Source: Archegozetes longisetosus
Taxonomy: Eukaryota > Arthropoda > Arachnida > Sarcoptiformes > Trhypochthoniidae
Length of the DNA: 64,000 nt
Reading direction: 5' to 3'
Assembly: GCA_018873245.2 (NCBI GenBank)
Contig: JAEMBT020000007.1
Location: 6,665,129-6,729,128 of the forward strand
A program made the position numbers and the translations under genes. This document shows positions 12,857-24,600 of the stretch, piece by piece (position 1 is the stretch's first letter; every line of letters begins with the position of its first letter). The notes under the pieces were generated by a model, which was not told the origin of the DNA, did not search any database, and saw only the letters and a program-made list of their open reading frames with translations.

Positions 12857-13371
12857 AAAATAAATAATTTTTAATGGTTTTCTACTATGAATATATTTAG
12901 CTCACAAGCATTTGTGTAACTTAATTTCGGTTGTTCTTTGCAGCAAATTTTTTGATCACAGCCGTAAGACATTCTAGGAAAAGTATAGTTTTTCAAAGCT
13001 ATGTTTAGTCTACGAATATCTCTGAATAGTAAGATAACTGCTAAACTGAAATATAAGTTTTTCATATCTTAACCTAAGTATAATTGAACCATTGTTATGC
13101 TAATGAATCCTTTGTGTACAATTTTGGACGATAATTGTTTTAAAGATAAGCCTATGAAAAGTTTTATAACTTACACAAATATTTATTTGAATAGCGAATT
13201 TTTCTAAAACCTAATTACAAACCTATTTACATTGACTTTGAACAAAATTAATTTTAAGCTTCTAAATCTCCACTCCATAGTAACTCTGCTTTCCATATCT
13301 TTTGTTATAATCCAGTTTTAATTAAGTAGAATTTTCATTTTTGCACTTTCTGATAGTATTTTTTTAAACAG
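12857..13371. other. AT-rich intergenic sequence
   Basis: Nothing supported on either strand. Confidence 0.45.
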
Positions 13372-14262
13372 CAATCTAAAAAGGCAACAGTCGTACTACA
13401 AAGATTTCGATTTCGAAATAATTTTTACCAGATAAATGGTATGCGATATGATGTTCAAATATAAAATTCAAAGTGCTGACCGCTATCTGTCCAAAAATTA
13501 TGACCATTCAAAATTGCGATCAATTGCTATTGAAACACTAGTATGAGAGACACGTCAGACTTATTAGCATTGTATAGCAGAGCTATTAATCATACTTAAG
13601 CTTTTAAAACCAAAAACAAGTCTAAAGTAATATAGTGTTAACTATGAATAAAGGACCTATCTTATTTAGAATCTTAAAAATAGCGAATGATCGATAGGTT
13701 TGAATAATAGAAATTAATATGAGGAATATCTAATTTGATTACTAATAATACAACATGCAATTTCGAATCAATAAATATCAATAGAATCAAATCTAACCCA
13801 CTATTGATTCGAAAGATAAGAAATATTATTAAAAATCAATTAATTAATGCCAACAGTTAAGAATAATTATTTAATAATAATAAAATGAATTTAATAATAA
13901 TTTTCTATTTGACTGTATCTCAAGTGTAAATAAATTAAAATTGAGTAAGTTAAGTCAATAATTGTTTATCTCGCTTCTAATTAAAGAAAGATTTTCCAAA
14001 AATAAATCAAAATTGATTAGATTATTAAAATCTTGAAAAATCTATTGTAGGTGAGAAGTTCAATGACTACTTTATAGTAACGAATTTGCAAAACAGGTCA
14101 CTCATTTAATCTCTATTTTTAAATGAGTATAACTTTTGACCAAGTGGCGGTCAGCATATTTGAATATAATTTTTAAACGTGATATGACATGCCAGTTATC
14201 TGATAAATTTTTTTCGAAATCGAAATTTTCGTGGTGCGACTCTTGCCCTTTAAAGTTATATT
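13372..14262. mobile_element. Non-autonomous element with ~150-bp terminal inverted repeats
   Basis: The left arm (about 13372-13515) and the reverse complement of the right arm (about 14103-14262) align along their whole length at roughly 70-75% by eye. Shared blocks include GGCAA(C/G)AGTCG(T/C)AC(T/C)AC, ATTTCGATTTCGAAA, CAGATAA, and TGCTGACCGC followed by AAAA(A/G)TTAT. The ~590-bp centre is AT-rich with no open frame of note. The exact termini and target duplication are not certain, so the superfamily is undetermined. The divergence of the arms suggests an old insertion. Confidence 0.75.
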
Positions 14263-14946
14263 TTATAAAGTAGTGCTGACTTGTATTTTAGAGCACTAAA
14301 AATGTCGCAACTCTGTGTTGAACCACTATTTCACACTTAACTTCTGTAGATATTCACACAAAATAGATTTTCGATTCTATAGACTTTATGTATTCTGAGA
14401 AAATACATCGTTTTATACGTTGGTCTCAACTTTAAATTATGTGAAGACAAAGCTTAGGCATAGAACATCGGATTAACACAAAGTGAACTTTGATTTTTGA
14501 AACGAAAATGTTTTTCATAAAAGTTTTGAAAATATTTTAAGGTTCATATATATGTCAGACTAAAACTCATTTAAAATGATCTGTTTTTGGAGAAACTCGT
14601 ATAGGATTTTTATCTTTTATGTGCACTTGTATTGATCTAAACTTTGCAGAGCTTTGCGTAAAGTATATCAGAATAATAAGCATTTGATTTTTCAAGTATT
14701 CTGTCAGCTTTCAATTCCTCAGAGATACTCATATCTTCGGAACTAATTAACAAAAAACTGATGATAGGATAGAGAATCGGATAACAGGCTTCTGGAGAGT
14801 TGAAATAAAGTTGAATTTACTTTTTAGTTGATTTTGATGAGAAAATAAGCTCTCATTAACATTGTAAATCATTACGTCAAGTTGAGTAATTTGCATTTTA
14901 TCTAAAATTTGTTTCAGTTTAATTTCTCATATTATTTATGTTTCAA

Positions 14947-14994
14947 CTCCAATATTGAACATGTCAGAAATGATTTAGCGATTCAATATTGGAG
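14947..14994. repeat. Perfect 13-bp inverted repeat
   Basis: CTCCAATATTGAA at 14947-14959 is matched by its exact reverse complement at 14982-14994, leaving a 22-bp loop. It is isolated in non-coding DNA and its role is unknown. Confidence 0.8.
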
Positions 14995-15577
14995 AAATCA
15001 GAATTTTGAGTGCAAGTGCACACGCTATATTGATTTTGAAACTAATTTTTCCCATTAAAATCTTTTATGTAATAGTTTTAATCTTCAATTATAGTCTACT
15101 ATTACTTATTTTGTAGCAATTCTCACAATAAACTAAAAAATTTCTAATTGAAAAATATACAAATTTTTACGTGGAATCAGCGACAGATTTGAATTGGGAC
15201 GCACAGGCATCCAACGTCTTTACTGACTTTTCCATTCATATTGAAAAACTAAAAATGCATTCCTATATCTTTTCATCTCCAAGTTAACAGAGCTGGTACT
15301 CTAATGAAATTCCAGTATAGAATTGATCGATTCTTTGATAGCTTTATTTGATTTTTGAATCAGTCGTTTCTTATGTTCTAAAGGATATTCTCTGTTGACA
15401 ACTTTGAAACACTTATTATATTTTGACTGAAAATTTTGGTTTATTCAACAAAAACAAAGACTTTTGTTCTGTAGATATATTGGGTTTGATGCTTCAATAA
15501 AGAAACATTAAGTGATGAAAAATTATTTTTAGTCAAATATTGCTTTACTTTTATGTTTAATGACAGCTGATTAATGG

Positions 15578-15799
15578 TTGTGTATTTCTGACAATGGACT
15601 CGTTGGAAATATATTACTTCTTATGCGTCTATGTGAGAACATCAGAGTGACCAGATCTGATTATGTTATTCCTGGACACTTGGTGATATCACAAGAGGCA
15701 TTAAAGGATGTTTTACGGCATTTTGAAATTCTTACTAAAATCAAAAGGGTAACCAAGCAATCAATTTTTGAAGTTGATCGATTCCGGGGAGTCTGGTAA
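15578..15799 (+). other. Unidentified open frame, possible relic
   Basis: A 73-codon frame without ATG start. It reads like protein (MRLCENIRVTRSDYVIP followed by HLVISQEALKDVLRHFEIL) and is less AT-rich than the DNA around it. I recognise no family. No clean splice pair links it to other exons. It may be a gene or transposon fragment, or chance. Confidence 0.25.
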
Positions 15800-16013
15800 C
15801 CCTGGAAGGCATGTATCAAACTATTTGTATAGAGCAAACAAATATAATTAGTTATCAGCAATAAAATAAAAAATTTCATTTATTTTTTGATTCCTCGCTT
15901 TTCAGAATCAAGGCCATAATTCGAGTCGTAAGCTAGAGAACTAGATTCATGTCTTATAGGTTTAGTGAAAGATACTCGAATTTTTTGCTGTTCGAACAGT
16001 GTCTATTATGTAG

Positions 16014-16238
16014 ACTCAAAAACTTAATAATCCTCGACGGCGACAAGGAAAGACCGTTATAATATCAACTTGCTTGCTATGAGCATCAATTTATTACCAA
16101 ATTTGATTTTGAATCTGCTTTGATTACTATATTGAATATTCTTTAAGTTCGTTAATATCCGAACATATTATTATCTAACAGAAAGCACGCCATGACAAGC
16201 ATCACTTCTGGCCGCTAACATTGATTAAGTTTTTGAGT
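16014..16238. mobile_element. MITE (family A, copy 2), uninterrupted
   Basis: 225 bp with terminal inverted repeats: it starts ACTCAAAAACTTAAT and ends ATTAAGTTTTTGAGT, a perfect 15-bp pair, with weaker similarity further inward. The body matches the flanks of the interrupted copy at 12088-12856, for example TTACCAAATTTGATTTTGAAT and CATCACTTCTGG. It has no coding capacity. It is the reference that shows where the foldback element landed in copy 1. Confidence 0.82.
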
Positions 16239-18628
16239 GTGAAGCTAATAAGAGTTAGTTTAGAGCATCAAAATAGAATTTGCATTTGCATGCTAAAAAT
16301 TAGCAGCCATAGAGTTTTAGTTGATAAATTTGGTATTCAATTTGAAAGGGTTTTTGGCTTCAAATTGCACGGCCTTTAATCAAACTTAATGCGAAGTTAT
16401 AATTAAAATTTGCTTAACTTTTCTCGCTTCTATAAATAGTTTTCCTCTTTATGAACGCATAGTTTGATTTTAAATAAAAGGAATTCACAAAATCTGTTCA
16501 TAACAGTTCTGCAAAGCATAGCATTGTTTAGAATAAGTTAAGAGAAAAAGCTCAAGAATTAAAGTAAAGTATTTTGGTCATATTGATCAAAGAGCGTACT
16601 AGAAGAATGTTAATGTCTGATAATTTTCGAACGTATCATTAATTATTTCTTTATTTTTTAAGTCATTAATGCCAACACTGGCCTAATTGCTTATATAGTA
16701 GAATATCATTAGTTTATCAACACTTTTTTTGGCTATTCATCTCATTCATTCAATAATAATTCATTTAATAATACTAATTGAAATTCCATAAACAGATTTT
16801 GTAAATTAGTTATGCATAGCGTTCAAGTGTTATGCAACGCATCAGTGTTTAATTCATGTCTTTCACTCTGTGTATTTATTTTGTTCAGTCTTTTATATCT
16901 TACAGTATATCCTACTTATACTGAGCAGGTCGACGCAGTCAAAAGCTTTCACTATGATCAGGACGGTCTATATGAGAATTTCAGTTTATTTATTTCTATT
17001 TGTTGATTACTGTCAATTCTGAAGATTCTGAATACTGTGGCAAAACTCAGAACGACTAATAGTATTTCTAGTGTTTAGTTGAGGCAAATAGAAGTTGTTT
17101 ATTCATATCTAAAATCAGTTGAGTGATTTGATCACTAGAGGTTCATCAATCAACAGTAAAGGTGCTGTATTTAGCTTTGACAGTAGCATACAATCCAATT
17201 TATAAGGCTTTGGTTAAATTAAAAGTGATATAAAGGCTAAGAAGCTGTCTTCAAATCAGAGCTCATATATCTCTATGCCTTAGTGTATGTTGACTTTGAC
17301 TTGATTGTCAAGATTGAAGACTAAAATAATTTGTCAAGATTTTGTCTTAATTGAGGGATTTTCTGGTAGAATAACTACTGAGTTGAGTACATCAAACTTG
17401 ACTATTCATTATCATTCTTATAGAAAATTTGATCACTTAATAGGAAATACGATTGGATTCAAGCTAAGTTATTTCCATGCAAATTAAACTCAATAAATAA
17501 TTATGCTATTTACTTATGCGTGAAATAATTTGTCCAAACAACACAGAAAATGTTCATAATACCAAGATTTTCATGGTTTGGCATTATGTCAAACTGCTGC
17601 CCAGAATTGAAGCGAAAAATTCAGAATTCAAGTGTGGAAAAGCTGAAAATTCAAAAAGTTTAATTTTGAATTAAGCTTATATGATATTTAAATTTGAACA
17701 GCACCAAATTTGAGTTATATTGCAACTCTAAAAATGACTTCAATGTATGACAAACGTTAAGCATTGCTAACAATATGTATTGATATTTTTAAACAAATTG
17801 AAATACAATTGATTGTTTGGAGAAGCAATTTAGTATAGAAGTAGAAAATAACTTGTCTTCCTTTTGCTTAATACTTGTAATACATAGTTTGACATCTGGC
17901 TGAGTCTCAATACTCCACGTGTCGTAGTTGTAATTGCAACAACTAAACATAATTAATCAAATTTTCGTCAACATTAACTTTTGTAATAATTGAAGTTTGT
18001 TTTGTCAAAAAATCGCCTAAACAAGTTCGTTTAACTATTGAATTTGAGAAGAATTGCGTTGTTTTGAGTTTTGAAGTTGCGAGCAAAAGTTCATTATAGT
18101 AATAGCGAGTTATGAGTTAGTCAGAAAATAGTTAAGACTCAGTCAACATAATGAAAGGATATCAACTTTATTATTACTATGATTGAAATTGAGAATAGAA
18201 ATGAGTTACATTTGTTAAATTACGTCATTTAAAGCTGCATTTACATTTGGAAAAGTTTCGGAAGGTATTAATGTATACCTGATTGCAGTTAGTCTCGTGT
18301 ATTCCTATAGTTCAATATTAATGTTTCATTTTGTTATTGCATTTCCAAGGATACAAACACTGTACATGGCTCTAGGATTCAAATAATATAACTATTGATT
18401 CTCTCCTGTTAATGAATATATAGAATATTTTTCAACACAACTTCTCAGAGCAAATCCAAAGAAAGAATGACACACGTCAAGCAATTCTAATCAATGCTAC
18501 TTTCCATTGAAACAACTCCACCTTTTAGCATTTAATTTACTGCTCTCCAATTGCTTCATTTCACTTAATCTAAACGGATTCTATGAAAATCTAGTCGCGA
18601 GAACAATTTCTTTCATTTTCTATTGTAT
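16239..18628. other. Intergenic sequence upstream of the Na+/H+ exchanger gene
   Basis: No supported gene. A 64-codon frame near 16812-17006 and a 60-codon frame near 17305-17487 have no recognisable motif. The promoter and 5' UTR of the exchanger gene should lie toward the right end, but no clear TATA box or initiator was found. Confidence 0.45.
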
Positions 18629-21600
18629 ATGGAAATTATAGTGCATTTCACGATCATATTTATTCTATCATTAGTCTGGATTCTGCCAAAAGTTTCCTCA
18701 AAGAATAGCAACAATGGTATGTAAATCATATTTTTGCAAGTTTTATATTTTTACTCCACGAAAGCTTGGTTTTACTGATTGTTAGCGGTTCCGCTCAAGT
18801 CCTTTACTGTTCCCTAACTGCATCATTTGCCACGAGAATTTTTTGAGAAAGCAATATTGAGTCTTGTTTTCACAATCTATCAAAGTAAAAGTTTGCAAAG
18901 CATTAGATTTGCTTCGCTTTCGTTATGTGAAAAAAGGATTTATTTTGTACTAGATAACAGATGAATAGATTATGTAGAGCTTGATTGATCGATTTTGCAT
19001 TAATAATCATAAACTAATGGCAAGATATTAACGTAATTCATATAAATTTCTAACACAAACATATTTTTTCCAAATCAAGTTCAAGTCCAGATCTAAATGG
19101 GTTAGAATATAGCAAGAAATGAATGTTTGATGCAAGTTAAATGTGAATTATGGATGCACGTAGGCTAGCTTTGGGTTGCGCTGCGTTTCAAGTTCGACTT
19201 CGAAGCTCAGCTCACCAAATCAAGACACTGAACTTAAATCTCAGACTAATTATAACGTTTGTATATATTTCATAGAAAAATCACATCTGATACACTGAAT
19301 AGTATTACAAAACTGTCAGTAGTTATATTTCTAATGAAGAAGATGTGTTACTTTGCGTGTTGTATTTACTTACAAGAAGTGAGTCTAAAATAGTTTGAAC
19401 TGTACTCAGCTTGGAGCTCGAGCTTCAGGCTCATACTTTGAAGTAGAGGCACGACTCATTCTATGAAAATTTTAAGCTAGTGTGCATTGATGGACATGAA
19501 TTCGTTAGAATTATCCAATCAAATGAAAACACAATAAGCCTTCTCGGTTTGCAAAACAATGCTGTGAATTAGTGCTAAACCAGTCACTGATCATTACTAT
19601 TTGTCTAAACATTGTGATAGATTTGATTTAAAGATGAATATTTTGTAGGATTTACAAAAAACAGCTTAAGTAAAATAAAACAGTGTCGCAAGAATGAACG
19701 CATAATTACTAAAAGAATTGCATAAAAAGTGATATCGACTTTGTGAATGATCTGAAACAATAATACTTTAACTTTACAAATAATTGAAGGCATGACCCAA
19801 TTTATAATGCAATTGAGCTGTTATTCAAGTTTATACGTAGAAGAGTCTTAAGGAATATTAACGGCTCAGGAATTTTTTCAAACAATCCATTTATATTAAT
19901 CATAGCAAACGACTCTTTTGTTGACACTTAAGACTAAAAACTTTTCTCTAAAACTTTAAAAATTGAAATTTTCCCAATATATTAGTGATGGAGAATTATG
20001 GATAGAATCATAGTGGGAACAGGTGTCCACATTTCTTTATTGCTATTCTTTATTCTCTAATTCTTATGGATTTCAATTCCTCATTCAAATCATAACTTTC
20101 ATACCATCTAAACCAGTCAAGCAGTTATTTAAAATTTCAAACTGACTTAATCATAAATTTGAATCCAAGAATCTATAGTAAATATAAATCTCAAGATCAA
20201 GAAGTGTTCGATTCTACTGAAAGAAATTTTGAACCCAATTAAACTTAATGGTATCAAATTCTTGATTGAGTGTCGTTACTGTAATGACCAGCCATGAACT
20301 TAAATGGGTATTTTTTATCGAAAAAATTTATTTTCAACTGATCATAAACTTAAAAAGCCTTAAGCCAGTTTCGATTGCCATTTTTGCTGCTAGAATCTAT
20401 GTAAATAATAGAATTCTTGCTGTTATACTTACTCTACTGTCAGATATTTGTATTTTTGATGCATGTATTCTAGCCTTGATTCTGAAATTAGTACTAAGTT
20501 TCACTTCAACAAATACCAAATCTATCGAACAGAAGGGTATGCTGAATAACCAAAAAAAGTTTTATTTTGAATAATTTTTCCATTGAAATTGATTTTTTGT
20601 GGCTATTTGAAATTGAATTGAAGAACTCATTCAAAGTTTGTTGATGCTTGAAGCTTTTTGTTGAAATTTAGTTACCTATTGAAATAACAATTATTCTATA
20701 ACTACTTATTGCAAGCATATATAATTTACAACTCATTTAATTCTCTACTAAGCTCGCAGAATGTGCTTATACTTCAAGATTACTCTTTTATTACGAAAAC
20801 TTTAATTAATTTTCTCTCAATTTGATTGTGTTTCTTTCAATACTATTCTTTTGACATTGAATCAAATATTATTCTATTTATGTTTCTATAGGGAACAAAT
20901 AATCTTTGAAACTAATTTCTTCAATAGCTATGAATATTGTTATTATTGCAATAATATTTTCTTTTCAGAATCGTATCTGTCGTACAACAAAATACATTTT
21001 GCAAAATCATTCAAATCAAATACAAGACTTATTAAACGCTCTATCAGTGAAAATCAGACAGACAAATTATCACTAGAATCAACAAGTGATAATTCTGTCA
21101 AAATTAAAGAACATGATGAAGAAAAAGGCGTTCATTTGATTGGTTGGGAATGGGAAAAAAATAAACATCAATGGCTTTTCTGTTTATTCTTACTGATTGC
21201 AGCCATTGCTAAAATCGGTTACCATTACAGCAATTTTTTAACCAATTTTATACCAGAATCATGGTATGAAAATAAGAATTTCTTATCCAATAGAAAGTAA
21301 TACAACAATAATATCAATTCTAGCATTCTTATCGTTCTTGGATTGGGCTTTGGTGCGGGAATACAGTAAGTAAACACAAGGCGCTTCAGATAATATTTGA
21401 TCATTTTGTTATACTATTCAACTATAGTGTGCTTCAACAAACACATGAAGTCCCTAAGTTTACAGTTGACCTATTCTTCTTTGTTCTTCTGCCGCCGTAA
21501 GACTTTTATATCAATCAGTTATAAGAACATTGGATAAAGACTTAAGGACTAAACTAAAGCTTAATCTTAATAGAATAATATTGGAATCGGCTTTTTCCTT

Positions 21601-24600
21601 ACATGATCGCGCATTCTTTACGAATTTAGGAACAATATTACTCTACGCAATCATGGTAAGTAATTCCGCATAATTCAATTCTTTTTCCTAATCAACTAAA
21701 TAGTAATTACATTAATGAACATTTTTGTCTTCAATTGAGAAAATTTAGTAAATGTCAAATCGTTCAAATTAGGGCACTTTTATCAATATAGCATTGATTG
21801 GGCCCTCTTTGTATTTAGTCAAAATTATTAATGTAGAGTGGATGGCATTCCCAAATACATCATTTCTTGAACTAATGATTTTCGGGACAGCTATCAGTGC
21901 TGTGGATCCGGTTTCGGTAAATCTAACTCAAACTGATCCGATTTGTGATAAAGAGTAAGTTTTGCAGGTTTTGGCTATATTTCAAGATTTGAGTGTTAAT
22001 AAACCACTATATTTTCTTGTCTTTGGAGAATCTCTTCTCAATGGTATTTGATTTTTACGATTAGTTTTATTATACACCACATCCTATAATACCGTAAATA
22101 TATTTTGACAGATGCAGTCGTTATTGTTGTTCATCGGATATTAACATCAATTCTCGGAAAATCAGAAGTTTCAGCCCTAGAATTCGTTAAGGGATTCTTT
22201 TCTTTTTTCTTAGTCAGTTGTGGGGGTTTTACTATAGGCGTCTTTTTTGGAGTAATCACTTCTTTGCTTACGCTCAAAACAACACATGTTAGAGGTATTC
22301 TAATATTTATTAACTTATTTTCAACACTCTATTCCAACATTTGTTTCTTCGTTTGCGTTTCTTATTCTCAAGTCTCAAAACTAATTATTTCAGATACACT
22401 TCCACTGAAATTGTCTTATTTAAAATTCAGATTGCTACAAGTTTCAAATGTTTTCAACTCACTTCTATCCAACTGATCAATGAAATAACTAAATGAAATC
22501 TAAAGTTTCTATCTTTTTGTTCGGTTGAAAACTTAGTTTTAGGCATAAGATTGTTTTATTGAGTTATGGTTATGCTCGAATAATTTCATGATTAAACTAA
22601 GCAAATTTACTCAAAATTTCTTTTAAACTTAAAATCGGAAAATATTCCCAAATGTTTGCATTTGCTAATTTAGTGATAGAGCCATTGGTTGTGGTAGCGA
22701 TGGCATATGTCGCATTTTTAACCGCAGAAATCGTTCACTTTTCAGGAATAATTAGCATAATTGGATGTGGTCTTGTATGTAACCAAAACTTGATTGACCT
22801 TAACTCTTATTTATATAAGCTTATTGTGCAAATAATTTCTATGAATTAAACGTTAAATGTAGGTTCAAGCGGAATACACTTTCAAAAATGTGTCCAGAAA
22901 ATCTCGCACTACTGTTAAATATTTCGCTAAAACCTTGAGGTAAGAAATTATTTCATACTATGTACTAAAAGTGGTTTAGGTCTTAATAAAATGGCTAAAT
23001 TTGAATTGAATAACTAAGCGAGAGGTTATTATTTAATAGAGTTATAAGTTGTTCGGTGGTAATATTAGTTACGAAATGATACCAAATGATACCGAACATT
23101 GAAAAAAGTCTTTGGGAATATCTGAGACTGTGCTTCAATCATTAGTATAGTAATTATGCTTGCAAAGTGATTTAGTATTTCTATTAGTACTGAAACCTTA
23201 GTACCTACAGTACGAATGCATTGTTACTTAACTGAATTTTTGCTATAAATTATCGAATATATGACGCAAAATATAATCATATCTCCAAGTCTTACAGACA
23301 ATATCATGCAGAGCATAATAGAAATGAATCATTTAATTTTTTGAAATAAATAAATAAATAACATTACAAATATCACATTTAATGTAAGTGTAAATGTAAT
23401 CATATTGGCTTAATAACTGAAGTAATAAGATACTAACATTTTGCGTGCATTGCTTTGTGTTGAATTGAATATAGAACTTGAAGGATAATCGATCAATTGA
23501 TATAATTAATATAGCATCCTTCAACACAAAGCTAATTATTTGTTAGTTCATCTTTTCAGAATAAAGTTGTTAATAATTAAATATTCTCGTGCGTCTGTAT
23601 TAGCTAAAGATAGTTGTAGATATTTCAAGTTTATAGCTAATTTAGGATTTGAGCATTAGCAAGTCATATCATTATCACAACTATGTTCTCCTGCGCCTAA
23701 TCCCTTTATCTAATCTAATCCAATTTAATCTAATATAGTTCAATCTAATCTAGCCTGATATAATCTAACCTAACTAAACCTAATCTAACTCAAACTTAAA
23801 TAGTGGTACTGATGATAAATTTATATTGAGTTAGGTTAGGTTACGTAAGAAGAGTGCTAGGCATAGGAGAACAATGATTCAGTAACGACATCACTCCCTA
23901 ACATTCAAATTCTGCACCAGTTATAGACTGAACTATTTGTAATCTAAGTGAACGTTATTGAACTGCTTGATTATCAAGCCACAATGGAATTGAATAAATA
24001 ATAATTTGAATATATTTAAGTAAATAAATACAAAGGCATCGTTTATTTGGGTTAAAACTTAATATGAAAAATTTCAATGTAGTTTATTCGATAATAGCAA
24101 AGCATAAGTTTTATAATGAATAGAATCTTATATGACAAATGAATGTACACACTGAAACTTAATAATCTGTCATAGATACGGGTAGCATCTTATAGACAGC
24201 TCGTTTCTGTGTTTTTAGAGTACGTCTACTCGCATACACTCTTAGCTATTAATACATGTACATAATGTGTTTTTCTTATTAAAGTAATTTTAAATATATA
24301 TATGTCTTCAGATGCATTTTTGACATGACTTAACTTTAGTTGCTATCAACTATTTTAAGTTTATAACTATTTGGCAATCAGTTTGTCTATGTTATTAATG
24401 AGATATATTATTGTTTTGAATGGATAGCACGGTGTCAGACTTATTAATATTCTTTTTTCTTGGAACTATGCTCATTAACGAGACACCAGACTGGAACACA
24501 TCATTTGTTTTATTCTCTCTGCTCTTTTGTATAGTGTTTCGATTTGTCAGTAAGTGAACCAAATATGAAAACTGAATCCAAAAATCTATGCTCTAAACAG

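Noticed and set aside
20266-20574. 102-codon hydrophobic frame in exchanger intron 1
   Set aside because: It starts with TTG and its hydrophobicity follows from T-rich codons. Including it would conflict with the phase-matched junction between exons 1 and 2.
24130-24240. Third copy of MITE family A
   Set aside because: Only a short stretch (GAAACTTAATAATC) resembles the terminal repeat; the body does not align and there is no matching right end.
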